Part shown: piece by piece, positions 28,728-37,602 of the stretch
Layout: every line of letters begins with the position of its first letter
Position numbering within the stretch: position 1 is the stretch's first letter
NCBI RefSeq assembly: GCF_024346585.1
Contig: NZ_AP024523.1
Span: 1,621,001 to 1,685,000 of the forward strand
DNA from: Streptococcus toyakuensis
GTDB taxonomy: Bacteria > Bacillota > Bacilli > Lactobacillales > Streptococcaceae
DNA length: 64,000 nt
Reading direction: 5' to 3'
Made by a program: the position numbers and the translations under genes
Notes under the pieces: model-generated
What the model was told of the DNA's origin: nothing
What the model saw: only the letters and a program-made list of their open reading frames with translations
The model's database searches: none

Positions 28728-29963
28728 TTATTTATTCTCCCAACGTTTGAAAGCAAGAACTGCATTGTGGCCACCAAAACCAAAAGTATTTGAAATAGCG
28801 TATGGAATTTCTTGCTCCAAGCCTTGTCCATAAACGACATTGGCTTCGATATAATCTGATACTTCGCTTGTCCCAGCTGTCATTGGTACAAAGTTATGAC
28901 GCATAGCCTCGATTGTTACGATAGCTTCTACTGCACCTGCAGCACCCAGCAAATGGCCCGTGAATGATTTGGTTGATGACACAGGCACTTCCTTACCAAG
29001 AACAGCTACAATAGCTCCACTTTCTCCTTTTTCATTAGCAGGAGTTGACGTTCCGTGAGCATTGACATAGGCTACTTGCTCTGGAGAAATCTCAGCTTCT
29101 TCCAAGGCTAGTTTAATGGCCTTGATAGCTCCCTGACCTTCTGGATGAGGAGAAGTCATATGGTAGGCATCACAAGTATTTCCGTAACCAACTACTTCAG
29201 CAAGGATGGTTGCCCCACGTTTTTCAGCGTGTTCAAGACTTTCAAGAACCAACATCCCTGAACCTTCACCCATAACAAACCCATTGCGGTCCTTATCAAA
29301 TGGAATAGAAGCACGAGTTGGATCCTCTGTAGTAGAGAGAGCTGTTAGGGCTTGGAAACCAGCAATAGCAAAAGGTGTGATAGAGGCTTCTGAACCACCT
29401 ACCAACATAACGTCTTGGAAACCAAATTTAATTGAACGGAAGGCATCACCAATCGCGTCATTTGATGAAGCGCAGGCAGTATTGATAGATTTACAAACAC
29501 CGTTTGCTCCAAAACGCATAGCAACATTTCCTGAAGCCATATTTGGCAAGGCTTTTGGAAGGGTCAATGGTTTCAAACGTTTTGGTCCTTTGTCATTTAG
29601 GCGAAGCACTTGATCTTCAATTTCCTTGATTCCACCAATACCAGAGGCCACAATAACACCAAAACGATCTTTATCAAGAGCCTCTACATCTAAATTGGCA
29701 TGATTGACAGCTTCTTGAGCCGCATACAAGGCATATAAAGAATAGTTATCAAAACGATTGGTATCTTTCTTTACAAAGTATTTATCAAAAGGAAAATCTT
29801 GGATTTCTGCTGCATTATGAACATCAAAGTCGCTATGATCAAATTTCGTAATTTGACCAATTCCGATTTTTCCAGTTGTCAAACTATTCCAAAATTCTTC
29901 TGGTGTATTTCCGATTGGAGATGTTACTCCATAACCTGTTACTACTACGCGATTTAGTTTCAT
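28728..29963 (-). CDS. fabF: 3-oxoacyl-ACP synthase II
   Basis: Elongating condensing enzyme, 411 residues from the chosen ATG at 29963 (MKLNRVVVTGYG). GAGGTG lies just upstream; a GTG three codons earlier is part of that ribosome site. The Cys-His-His triad is visible: Cys in INTACASSNDAIGD, His in VNAHGTSTPANE, His in FTGHLLGAAGAVE. Follows fabG by about 20 bases. Confidence 0.96.
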   Translation of the reverse strand: MKLNRVVVTGYGVTSPIGNTPEEFWNSLTTGKIGIGQITKFDHSDFDVHNAAEIQDFPFDKYFVKKDTNRFDNYSLYALYAAQEAVNHANLDVEALDKDRFGVIVASGIGGIKEIEDQVLRLNDKGPKRLKPLTLPKALPNMASGNVAMRFGANGVCKSINTACASSNDAIGDAFRSIKFGFQDVMLVGGSEASITPFAIAGFQALTALSTTEDPTRASIPFDKDRNGFVMGEGSGMLVLESLEHAEKRGATILAEVVGYGNTCDAYHMTSPHPEGQGAIKAIKLALEEAEISPEQVAYVNAHGTSTPANEKGESGAIVAVLGKEVPVSSTKSFTGHLLGAAGAVEAIVTIEAMRHNFVPMTAGTSEVSDYIEANVVYGQGLEQEIPYAISNTFGFGGHNAVLAFKRWENK

Positions 29964-29984
29964 CTTTTTCACCTCTAGCTTCTG

Positions 29985-30716
29985 CTACATACTTAAGCCA
30001 CCATCAATGGCAACCACTTGACCAGTTAGATAATCTTGGCCTGCTAAAAATACTGTCAAATCTGCAACCTGCTCCGCTTGTCCAAATTCTTTCATAGGAA
30101 TTTGAGCCAGCATAGCATCTTTTACCTTGTCTGATAGAACAGCTGTCATATCGGACTCAATCATTCCAGGTGCAATAGCGTTAACCCTGATATTGCGATT
30201 GGCCACTTCACGAGCCACAGACTTGGTAAAACCAATCAAACCAGCCTTAGAAGCTGCATAGTTAGCTTGACCGATATTTCCCATCAAACCAACAACACTA
30301 GACATATTAATGATAGCACCTTCTCTGGCTTTCATCATCGGTTTCAAGACTGATTGTGTCATGTTAAAGGCACCAGTCAGGTTAACCTTGAGCACTTTTT
30401 CAAAATCCGCCTCTGTCATCTTGAGCATAAGGGTATCTTGGGTAATCCCTGCATTATTGACCAAAACATCTACTGAACCCAGCTCTGCAATAGCTTGATC
30501 AACCATACGCTTAGCGTCTGCAAAATCTGACACGTCTCCTGATATAGGAACCACCTTGACACCATAGTTTGAAAACTCAGCGAGCAATTCTTCTGAGATT
30601 GCCCCACGACTGTTTAAAACAATATTGGCTCCTGCTTGAGCAAACTTGTGGGCGATGGCAAGACCAATTCCACGACTCGAACCTGTAATAAAGATATTTT
30701 TATTTTTTAGTTGCAT
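29985..30716 (-). CDS. fabG: 3-oxoacyl-ACP reductase FabG
   Basis: NADPH-dependent reduction of 3-oxoacyl-ACP; short-chain dehydrogenase of 243 residues. The cofactor motif is TGSSRGIG (residues 11-18), NNAG is present, and the catalytic YAASK follows SSVVGLMGNIGQAN. Between fabD and fabF. Confidence 0.96.
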   Translation of the reverse strand: MQLKNKNIFITGSSRGIGLAIAHKFAQAGANIVLNSRGAISEELLAEFSNYGVKVVPISGDVSDFADAKRMVDQAIAELGSVDVLVNNAGITQDTLMLKMTEADFEKVLKVNLTGAFNMTQSVLKPMMKAREGAIINMSSVVGLMGNIGQANYAASKAGLIGFTKSVAREVANRNIRVNAIAPGMIESDMTAVLSDKVKDAMLAQIPMKEFGQAEQVADLTVFLAGQDYLTGQVVAIDGGLSM

Positions 30717-30756
30717 TCTTTTCTCCTGTTTCCTCTTGTATTTATGGGAGAAGGGA

Positions 30757-31680
30757 TTACTTGTTTTCTAGCAAAGTTTCCAAACTAGCCTGATCTTCAA
30801 CATTGGCTAGTTTAGCGGTCTTATCAATTTTTTTGACAAAGCCTGACAAGACTTTCCCCGGGCCAATCTCGATAAAGTTGGTTACGCCTGCTTCTTGCAT
30901 AACCGCAATACTTTCATAGAAACGAACCGGTTCCTTGATCTGACGCGTCAAAAGTTGAGCAATGTCTTCTTTTTTCATGACCGTAGCTTCTGTATTGCCG
31001 ACTAGGGGACAAGTAAAATCTGAAAAACTTACCTGAGCTAGAGTTTCAGCTAGTTTCTGGCTAGCAGGCTCAAGGAGAGCGGTATGAAAAGGTCCTGAAA
31101 CCTTGAGAGGAATCAAGCGTTTAGCTCCTGCTTCCTGCAAGAGTTCAACAGCTCGGTCAACTGCAGTCACTTCTCCACCAATCACAATTTGTGCAGGTGT
31201 ATTATAGTTGGCTGGGGTAACTACTCCAAGTTCAGAAGCTTTTCGACAGACTTCTTCAATAACCTCTACTGGCGTATTGAGAACTGCTACCATCTTGCCA
31301 GAACCAGCAGGGGCCGCTTCTTCCATATAGGCTCCACGCTTAGCTACCAAGGCTACCGCATCTTCAAAATCTAAGGCACCACTGGCCACCAAGGCAGAAT
31401 ATTCTCCAAGGGACAAACCAGCAACCATATCAGGCTGATAGCCCTTTTCTTGCAATAAACGGTAGATAGCAACTGAAGTTGCTAAAATAGCTGGTTGCGT
31501 ATAGCGGGTCTGATTGAGTTTTTCTTCTTCTGTATCAATAAGATAACGCAAATCATAACCGAGTACCTGACTCGCTTGATCAATCGTTTCTTTGACAATC
31601 GGATACTGATTATAGAGTTCCCGTCCCATACCTAGATACTGGGCACCTTGACCAGCAAATAAAAAGGCTGTTTTAGTCAT
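30757..31680 (-). CDS. fabD: Malonyl-CoA:ACP transacylase
   Basis: Loads malonate on ACP. 307 residues; the serine nucleophile is in AGLSLGEYSAL (GxSxG) near residue 90, with the catalytic His in VSGPFHTALLEPA. Overlaps the fabK stop by 8 bases. Confidence 0.96.
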   Translation of the reverse strand: MTKTAFLFAGQGAQYLGMGRELYNQYPIVKETIDQASQVLGYDLRYLIDTEEEKLNQTRYTQPAILATSVAIYRLLQEKGYQPDMVAGLSLGEYSALVASGALDFEDAVALVAKRGAYMEEAAPAGSGKMVAVLNTPVEVIEEVCRKASELGVVTPANYNTPAQIVIGGEVTAVDRAVELLQEAGAKRLIPLKVSGPFHTALLEPASQKLAETLAQVSFSDFTCPLVGNTEATVMKKEDIAQLLTRQIKEPVRFYESIAVMQEAGVTNFIEIGPGKVLSGFVKKIDKTAKLANVEDQASLETLLENK

Positions 31681-32647
31681 TTCTTACAACTCCTGCCCAA
31701 CGAGAGGCTTCTTCTTGAATTTTCTTAGCTGCTCCGTAATACAAATCTTTTAGGATTTCTTCAACGGTTTCTTCTTTGGAAACAAGGCCTGCAATTTGAC
31801 CTGCCATGACAGAGCCTCCATCCACATCTCCGTGAACAACAGCTTTGGCTAGAGCACCTGCTCCCATTTGTTCAAAGATTTCCAAATCTGGATTTTCTTG
31901 TTTAAAGGCATCTTTTTCAGCTTGTTCAAAATCACGAGTCAACTGATTTTTAATCGCACGAACAGCATGTCCAAAGTGTTGAACTGAAACCGTAGTATCA
32001 ATATCTCGAGCTTTTAAAATTTTCGCCTTATAATTTGGATGGGCATTAGACTCTTTTGCAACGACAAAACGAGTTCCAACCTGAACAGCCTCTGCACCTA
32101 GCATAAAGCCAGCCGCAGCACCTTCACCATCCGCAATCCCTCCTGCAGCAATAACAGGAACAGATACAGCAGCAGCAACCTGACGCACCAAGGTCATAGT
32201 TGTTAATTTACCGATATGCCCCCCGGCCTCCATTCCTTCTGCAATAACAGCGTCCGCACCGATTTTTTCCATGCGTTTAGCTAAAGCAACACTAGGCACA
32301 ACTGGAATAACCGTGATACCAGCAGCATGGAAGCGTTCCATGTACTTGCTTGGATTTCCTGCGCCTGTTGTAACAACCTTAACCCCTTCCTCGATAACGA
32401 GGTCTACAATATCTTCCACAAAGGGAGACAAGAGCATAATGTTGACACCAAAGGGTTTATCAGTCAATGATTTGATTTTATCAATATTTGCCTTGACAAC
32501 TTCTTTAGGGGCATTCCCCCCACCGATAATCCCTAGTCCTCCAGCCTTGGAAACAGCTCCTGCCAAATCACCATCAGCAACCCAAGCCATTCCTCCTTGA
32601 AAGATAGGATAATCAATGTTCAATAATTCTGTAATACGCGTTTTCAT
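31673..32647 (-). CDS. fabK: Enoyl-ACP reductase II (FMN-dependent FabK)
   Basis: The only enoyl reductase type in many streptococci and insensitive to triclosan. 324 residues; TIM barrel of the nitronate-monooxygenase family with YPIFQGGMAWVADG at the start, GMEAGGHIG near 145 and PVIAAGGIADGEGAAAGFMLGA for FMN phosphate binding. A FabT box lies about 45 bases upstream, so this may start a second transcript of the cluster. Confidence 0.96.
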   Translation of the reverse strand: MKTRITELLNIDYPIFQGGMAWVADGDLAGAVSKAGGLGIIGGGNAPKEVVKANIDKIKSLTDKPFGVNIMLLSPFVEDIVDLVIEEGVKVVTTGAGNPSKYMERFHAAGITVIPVVPSVALAKRMEKIGADAVIAEGMEAGGHIGKLTTMTLVRQVAAAVSVPVIAAGGIADGEGAAAGFMLGAEAVQVGTRFVVAKESNAHPNYKAKILKARDIDTTVSVQHFGHAVRAIKNQLTRDFEQAEKDAFKQENPDLEIFEQMGAGALAKAVVHGDVDGGSVMAGQIAGLVSKEETVEEILKDLYYGAAKKIQEEASRWAGVVRND

Positions 32648-32693
32648 AGTGCCTCCATCGTTTCTTGCTTACGTAATAGTTCGATATCGTCAT

Positions 32694-32710
32694 AATTTGA
32701 AAATCAAACT
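32694..32710 (-). promoter_or_regulatory. FabT operator upstream of fabK
   Basis: On the minus strand the 17 bases read AGTTTGATTTTCAAATT, one base away from the FabT consensus AGTTTGATTATCAAATT as I recall it. FabT with acyl-ACP would repress fabK and the downstream genes here. Confidence 0.85.
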
Positions 32711-32765
32711 ATTGCCTAAACAAGAGGGAGCGGGTTTCCCTACTCCTTCTATCTATATTCTGCTT

Positions 32766-32870
32766 ATACTCTTCGAAAATCAAATTCAAACCACGTCAGC
32801 GTCACCTTGCCGTACTCAAGTACAGCCTGCGGCTAGCTTCCTAGTTTGCTCTTTGATTTTCATTGAGTAT
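32766..32870. repeat. RUP-type repeat, copy 3 (105 bp)
   Basis: Standard RUP termini and the short core with CCTTGCCGTA and a GTAC/GTAC mini-hairpin. One end touches the stop codon of acpP and the other lies about 55 bases from the FabT box. Confidence 0.88.
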
Positions 32871-33094
32871 TATTTTGTTTGCTCTTCAACGTAGGCAACC
32901 AAGTCACCAACTGTTTTCAAGTCATCTTCTGCTTCGATTTGGATATCAAAAGCATCTTCAATTTCTGAGATTACTTGGAACAAGTCCAATGAATCTGCGT
33001 CCAAGTCATCAAAAGTTGATTCAAGTGTTACTTCTGATGCGTCTTTTCCAAGTTCTTCAACGATAATTTCTTGTACTTTTTCAAATACTGCCAT
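32870..33094 (-). CDS. acpP: Acyl carrier protein
   Basis: 74-residue acidic helical carrier of growing acyl chains. Ser35 in DADSLDLFQ is the phosphopantetheine site (usually DSLDxxE; here Phe-Gln follows, as in streptococcal ACP). It lies between fabH and fabK. The RUP repeat begins directly after the stop codon. Confidence 0.96.
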   Translation of the reverse strand: MAVFEKVQEIIVEELGKDASEVTLESTFDDLDADSLDLFQVISEIEDAFDIQIEAEDDLKTVGDLVAYVEEQTK

Positions 33095-33152
33095 AATAGG
33101 ACTCCTTTAAAATAAATAGTTTTTTATAACAATGTGTTCACCACATGATTAC

Positions 33153-34127
33153 CTAAATTGTAAGAATGAGTGTGCCCCAGGTCAAGCCTCCACCGAAGCC
33201 TGATAGAAGAACAGTCTGGCTACCGTCTAAACGGATGAGGCCTTGTTCTACACACTCTGAAAGTAAAATCGGGATACTTGCTGCACTAGTATTGCCATAT
33301 TCCATCATATTGGCTGGAAGTTTAGCTCGGTCGACACCGATTTTTCTAGCCATTTTATCCAAAATACGGTCATTAGCCTGATGAAGTAGCAGATAATCCA
33401 AGTTTGTCGCCTCTATAGGAGACTCATCAATAGTCTGTTTGATTGACTTGGCCACATCTCGAATGGCAAAATCAAAGACCGCGCGCCCATCCATCTTCAA
33501 AAATGAATCTGCATTTTCTTGATCTGAAAATGGAGAATGTAAGCCTGACTGTCCATAAGTTAGACACTCGCTGCGACTCCCATCACTATTGAGACTCTCA
33601 GCTAAGAAATGCTCTTGCTCGCTAGCTTCTAGCAAGACTCCACCAGCACCATCTCCAAACAACACAGCTGTTGATCGGTCCGACCAATCAACTGCCTTAG
33701 AGAGGGTTTCACTACCAATCACCAAGCCTTTTTGAAAGCGACCAGAAGCGATAAACTTTTCAGCAGTTGATAAGGCAAATACAAATCCACTGCAAGCTGC
33801 TGTTAGGTCAAAAGCAAAGGCCTTATTAGCACCAATATTGGCTTGGACACGAGCAGCTGTAGAGGGCATCATAGAATCTGGAGTAATAGTAGCTAGAATG
33901 ATAAAATCCAGCTCTTCTCCTGTGATTTCAGCTTTTGCCATCAGTTTCTGAGCAACCTCTGTAGCCAAATCACTGGTAGATTCTGTTCTTGAAATATGCC
34001 TTTGTCGTATTCCCGTCCGACTTGAAATCCACTCATCATTGGTATCCATAATCTGAGCCAAATCATGATTTGTAACCACTTGCTCTGGTACATAATGAGC
34101 AACCTGGCTTATTTTTGCAAAAGCCAT
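33153..34127 (-). CDS. fabH: 3-oxoacyl-ACP synthase III
   Basis: Starts fatty acid synthesis by condensing acetyl-CoA with malonyl-ACP. 324 residues; catalytic Cys in [12 protein letters not shown] near 112, His in [10 protein letters not shown] and Asn in [11 protein letters not shown]. The start overlaps the fabT stop by one base, so FabT and FabH are co-translated. Confidence 0.96.
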   Translation of the reverse strand: MAFAKISQVAHYVPEQVVTNHDLAQIMDTNDEWISSRTGIRQRHISRTESTSDLATEVAQKLMAKAEITGEELDFIILATITPDSMMPSTAARVQANIGANKAFAFDLTAACSGFVFALSTAEKFIASGRFQKGLVIGSETLSKAVDWSDRSTAVLFGDGAGGVLLEASEQEHFLAESLNSDGSRSECLTYGQSGLHSPFSDQENADSFLKMDGRAVFDFAIRDVAKSIKQTIDESPIEATNLDYLLLHQANDRILDKMARKIGVDRAKLPANMMEYGNTSAASIPILLSECVEQGLIRLDGSQTVLLSGFGGGLTWGTLILTI

Positions 34128-34561
34128 TATTTCAAATCCTCCAAAAATTGATAAAGATTGGTCAAACCTTTGCTCATAACATCAATTTCTTCCTTACTCA
34201 TACCATCGATGATTTTTTCAACCATGGCCTTGTGGAAGCGTTTATGTAGCCTATGAACCAAGCGACCTTTCTTTGTCAAATGCAGATGCACCACACGTCT
34301 ATCATGTTCTGAACGAATGCGTTCAATGTAACCCTTGCGTTCGAGATTATTCAAACTAGTCGTAACTGTCCCAAGAGTCACCATCAACTCTTTTGACACT
34401 TGACTTGGTGTCACATCTGGGAATTTCCCAATCACATCAATCGTATGCATTTCTTTGATGGAGATATCCTTGAAACGACTACCCCTCAAGCTAACTTCCT
34501 CAATAACGAGGACATTGTTAAATATAGACGTTAAATATTCATTAATTCGTTGGTAGTCCAA
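34127..34561 (-). CDS. fabT: MarR-family fatty acid biosynthesis repressor FabT
   Basis: 144-residue winged-helix repressor. The recognition part is [28 protein letters not shown] (about residues 52-79, in two quoted halves in the family), followed by the wing with [12 protein letters not shown]. It binds DNA with long-chain acyl-ACP and represses the fab/acc genes and itself. It heads the fabT-to-accA run. Confidence 0.94.
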   Translation of the reverse strand: MDYQRINEYLTSIFNNVLVIEEVSLRGSRFKDISIKEMHTIDVIGKFPDVTPSQVSKELMVTLGTVTTSLNNLERKGYIERIRSEHDRRVVHLHLTKKGRLVHRLHKRFHKAMVEKIIDGMSKEEIDVMSKGLTNLYQFLEDLK

Positions 34562-34618
34562 TCTTTCCTTCCCTCCTTTTCAAAAAAAACTTTTAGAATC
34601 AAAACATTTGACAAAAGA

Positions 34619-34647
34619 ATTATATCAAAGTTCAAAGAATGGTGCAA
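34619..34647 (-). promoter_or_regulatory. Promoter of fabT
   Basis: On the minus strand TTGCAC (34647-34642), 17-base spacer, TATAAT (34624-34619). A half FabT box (ACTTTGAT) overlaps the -10. An inverted TCAAA/TTTGA pair lies further downstream in the leader; it has the opposite orientation to the consensus and is uncertain. Confidence 0.7.
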
Positions 34648-34655
34648 GTATTTTT

Positions 34656-35441
34656 TTATTTTCCTGTAAATTTAGGTCGTCTTCTTTCCGAATGAGCCCG
34701 AACTCCCTCTTTGAAATCCTCTGTTTTCGCTAGTGACTCCTGAAGGTTCAGTTCTAAAGTAGCGTAACTCTGCCAGTCTTTAAATTGGCTCTCCCAAACC
34801 AACTTCTTGATGGCTGTATAGGAATTAGCTGACCCGCGTCTCAATTTTTTAAGGAGCTGTTCTCTCGTCTTTTCAAGTTTATCAGCTTCACAGACACGGT
34901 AAACCAGGCCCCACTCTAGAGCTTTTTCTGCATTCAAAGCCTCACCTGTCATAGCTAATTGAGCAGCACGCGTCACACCAATACTTCGGCTCAAGAGATG
35001 AATCCCACCTGCATCTGGAGCTAGGCCAACTCCAACAAAAGCTTGGATAAATTTAGCCTTATCCGTTGCCAGACAGAAATCTGCAGCAACAGCCATATTC
35101 GCTGCGGCACCTGCAACAGCCCCATCAACCTCCATCAAGACAGGCTTTGCAATTTGCTTGATTTTATAAGAAATAGTATTGACTAATTCTGCGATTTTCG
35201 TCAATGATGGAATATCATCCTCATCTACTGCTCGCTTCATCTCTACTAAATCTCCCCCAACAGAGAAGACTTTGCCATTCGCGTTGATTAAGACAAAATG
35301 CACAGCCGGATCCTCTTCTGCCAAAGTCAGAGCTTCTAAAATCTCCTCGCACATAGGGATATGAAAACCATTTGCGACCTCAGGACGGTTCAAGGTAAGG
35401 ATTGCCAAATCCTCTTCAAGCTGATAAATAATGTGTTCCAT
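34656..35441 (-). CDS. fabM: Trans-2-decenoyl-ACP isomerase FabM
   Basis: Crotonase-fold enzyme (261 residues) that turns trans-2- into cis-3-decenoyl-ACP and so makes unsaturated fatty acids possible. The oxyanion-hole regions are [11 protein letters not shown] and [30 protein letters not shown] carries the catalytic acid region. Located next to fabT as in pneumococcus, with its own promoter. Confidence 0.9.
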   Translation of the reverse strand: MEHIIYQLEEDLAILTLNRPEVANGFHIPMCEEILEALTLAEEDPAVHFVLINANGKVFSVGGDLVEMKRAVDEDDIPSLTKIAELVNTISYKIKQIAKPVLMEVDGAVAGAAANMAVAADFCLATDKAKFIQAFVGVGLAPDAGGIHLLSRSIGVTRAAQLAMTGEALNAEKALEWGLVYRVCEADKLEKTREQLLKKLRRGSANSYTAIKKLVWESQFKDWQSYATLELNLQESLAKTEDFKEGVRAHSERRRPKFTGK

Positions 35442-35489
35442 CCGGACTCCTTTTTATTTTATAAGCGATTTAAATTATTTCGTTTTCAA

Positions 35490-35518
35490 AGTATATCTTT
35501 TTTAGGAATAGAAAGCAA
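35490..35518 (-). promoter_or_regulatory. Promoter of fabM
   Basis: On the minus strand TTGCTT (35518-35513), 17-base spacer, TATACT (35495-35490). A partial FabT-like box (ACTTTGAAAACGAAATA, about 11 of 17 matches) overlaps the -10; as I recall, fabM is outside the FabT regulon, so I do not call it an operator. Confidence 0.65.
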
Positions 35519-35519
35519 G

Positions 35520-35554
35520 AAAAAATCGACTGAAAGTGTCTCAGCCGATTGGCA
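35520..35554 (-). terminator. Terminator-like hairpin upstream of fabM
   Basis: On the minus strand AATCGGCTGA, short loop, TCAGTCGATT then TTTTTTC. There is no minus-strand gene before it, as aspartokinase runs the other way. It may shield fabM from antisense read-through or be left from a lost gene. Confidence 0.6.
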
Positions 35555-35592
35555 AGAATCGCTTTATACTAGAAGTCATCTTATTTTCTTCA

Positions 35593-35621
35593 TTGAAAAA
35601 AGCCTTTCTTTCTGCTATAAT
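35593..35621 (+). promoter_or_regulatory. Promoter of the aspartokinase gene
   Basis: TTGAAA at 35593-35598, 17-base spacer, TATAAT at 35616-35621; the ATG is about 30 bases on with AGGAG. Confidence 0.75.
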
Positions 35622-35650
35622 CGTATAAAATACTTACTTTAGGAGTTCTT

Positions 35651-37015
35651 ATGAAGGTTGTTAAATTTGGAGGTAGTTCTCTTGCCTCTGCTAGTCAATT
35701 AGAAAAAGTTTTAAACATCGTAAAAAGCGATTCAGAGCGTCGTTTTGTAGTTGTTTCTGCACCAGGAAAACGCAATGCTGAAGATACTAAGGTTACGGAT
35801 GCCTTGATTAAATACTACCGCGACTATGTTGCTGGTAACGATATTAGCAAGAGCCAAAGCTGGATTATTGACCGCTATGCTGCTATGGTGAGTGAATTGG
35901 GACTAAAACCTGCGGTTTTAGAAAAAATCTCTAAAAGCATTCGCGCCTTAGCCACTCTTCCTATTGATGAAAATGAATTTCTCTACGATACTTTCCTAGC
36001 AGCTGGTGAAAATAACAATGCTAAGTTAATCGCTGCCTACTTTAACCAAAACGGGATCGATGCACGCTATGTGCACCCTAGAGAAGCTGGTATTGTGGTC
36101 ACAAGTGAGCCTGGTCACGCTCGCATCATTCCATCAAGTTATGATAAGATTGAAGAATTGACAAATACAAATGAAGTTCTTGTCATTCCTGGTTTCTTTG
36201 GAGTTACCAAGGAAAATCAAATCTGTACCTTCTCACGTGGAGGATCAGACATTACAGGTTCTATCATTGCGGCCGGTGTTAAGGCAGACCTCTATGAAAA
36301 CTTTACAGACGTTGATGGTATCTTTGCAGCCCACCCAGGCATTATCCACCAACCACACTCAATCCCTGAGTTGACCTACCGTGAAATGCGTGAGTTGGCT
36401 TATGCAGGATTCTCAGTTCTTCATGACGAAGCTCTTCTTCCTGCCTACCGAGGAAAAATTCCTCTGGTTATCAAGAATACCAACAATCCTGACCATCCAG
36501 GTACTCGTATCGTTCTAAAACACAGTAGTGATGAATTCCCAGTTGTGGGAATTGCTGGTGACTCTGGCTTTGTCAGCATCAACATGTCTAAATACCTCAT
36601 GAACCGTGAGGTTGGATTTGGACGCAAGGTTCTTCAAATCCTTGAAGACCTTAACATCGGTTGGGAACATATGCCAACAGGTATCGACGATCTTTCAATC
36701 ATCCTCCGTTCTCGCGAACTAACTCCTATCAAGGAAGAAGAAATCCTGCGTCAGTTGGGTCAAAAGGCTGAAGTAGACCATGCAGAAATCGAACACGACC
36801 TTTCTATCATTATGATTGTTGGAGAAAAGATGAAGAGTCATATCGGAGTAACTGCTACTGCAACTCGCGCTCTATCTGAAAATAAGATCAATATCCAGAT
36901 GATGTCTCAAGGTTCTAGTGAAGTTTCTATCATGTTTGTTGTCAATAAAGACCAAGAAAAAGCAGCAATCAAAGCCCTCTACAATGCCTTTTTTGGAGAA
37001 AGTAAGGAAGACTAA
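35651..37015 (+). CDS. lysC: Aspartate kinase
   Basis: Phosphorylates aspartate, the first step to lysine, threonine and methionine. 454 residues: amino acid kinase domain starting VVKFGGSSLASASQL, with FTDVDGIFAAHP and FSRGGSDITGS, then tandem ACT domains after about 300 (MKSHIGVTATATRALSENKIN), which bind feedback inhibitors. It is a lone gene with its own promoter, not in a lysine operon. The manO-like gene starts two bases after its stop. Confidence 0.94.
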   Translation: MKVVKFGGSSLASASQLEKVLNIVKSDSERRFVVVSAPGKRNAEDTKVTDALIKYYRDYVAGNDISKSQSWIIDRYAAMVSELGLKPAVLEKISKSIRALATLPIDENEFLYDTFLAAGENNNAKLIAAYFNQNGIDARYVHPREAGIVVTSEPGHARIIPSSYDKIEELTNTNEVLVIPGFFGVTKENQICTFSRGGSDITGSIIAAGVKADLYENFTDVDGIFAAHPGIIHQPHSIPELTYREMRELAYAGFSVLHDEALLPAYRGKIPLVIKNTNNPDHPGTRIVLKHSSDEFPVVGIAGDSGFVSINMSKYLMNREVGFGRKVLQILEDLNIGWEHMPTGIDDLSIILRSRELTPIKEEEILRQLGQKAEVDHAEIEHDLSIIMIVGEKMKSHIGVTATATRALSENKINIQMMSQGSSEVSIMFVVNKDQEKAAIKALYNAFFGESKED

Positions 37016-37017
37016 GC

Positions 37018-37389
37018 ATGGCCCAATCACTTAATAAAACAGTGCTTCTCAGCACGACAGGCACTTCCTACCTCTCTATCGCTGGAAAAGTTGGGAAATT
37101 CCTTGTCGGAGATCAGGCCTTAGAATTTTACCCAGACGTCAATGTCGAGCAATTTATCCAGATTCCTTGGAGCCATATCAATCAGATTGGAGCCAATGTC
37201 ACTGGACGAAAAATCAGTCGCCACTTCGAAGTCTTTACAGACAGAGGAAAATTCCTCTTTGCTTCAAAAGATTCAGGTGCCATTCTTAAAATTGCTCGCG
37301 AAAAACTGGGCAATGACAAGGTCGTCAAACTTCCTACCCTGATTCAGACAATTAGTCAAAAATTTAAAAATCTATTTGCAAAAAAGTAG
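37018..37389 (+). CDS. DUF956 family protein (ManO-like)
   Basis: 123 residues. DUF956 proteins (ManO) usually lie with mannose-type PTS genes and are thought to tune them; none is in this window. The sequence shows LSTTGTSYLSIAGKVGKFLVGDQALEFYPD and a basic C-terminus, without membrane segments. It is probably co-transcribed with lysC. The -35 of the serS promoter lies inside its last codons. Confidence 0.85.
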   Translation: MAQSLNKTVLLSTTGTSYLSIAGKVGKFLVGDQALEFYPDVNVEQFIQIPWSHINQIGANVTGRKISRHFEVFTDRGKFLFASKDSGAILKIAREKLGNDKVVKLPTLIQTISQKFKNLFAKK

Positions 37390-37404
37390 AAACTTTAGTA
37401 TAAT
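37376..37404 (+). promoter_or_regulatory. Promoter of serS
   Basis: TTGCAA at 37376-37381 (inside the end of the preceding gene), 17-base spacer, TATAAT at 37399-37404. Confidence 0.75.
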
Positions 37405-37407
37405 CAT

Positions 37408-37588
37408 AACAACGGATAAGTAGGTTATCTTCTTCTTTCAGAAAGTCTGCGGGTGCTGCGAGCAGATAGGAGGGATAGGTGAAATTCTACCGTTAGTAAC
37501 AATTACATACACAATCAAGTGCACACCCGTGAAGTTGGATGGAACCGTGGCCCTGCCACTCCAACGCTTTGCTAGGTGTGCTTTTTTC
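37408..37588 (+). promoter_or_regulatory. Serine T-box leader of serS
   Basis: The leader shows stem I with an AGTA motif near its base, the specifier UCU (37486-37488) followed by A, and the T-box sequence TGGAACCGTGG at 37540-37550. GCACACC (37521-37527) pairs with GGTGTGC (37575-37581), followed by six T bases: the terminator. Uncharged tRNA-Ser would favour the antiterminator and allow serS transcription. The specifier is a serine codon, in agreement with the gene. Confidence 0.9.
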
Positions 37589-37602
37589 ATAAAGGAGTTC
37601 TT

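Noticed and set aside
34590..34615. FabT operator in the fabT leader
   Set aside because: The inverted repeat there is TCAAA-ACA-TTTGA, the opposite order to the TTTGA-TCAAA consensus. Only a half box at the -10 fits, so no full operator is called.
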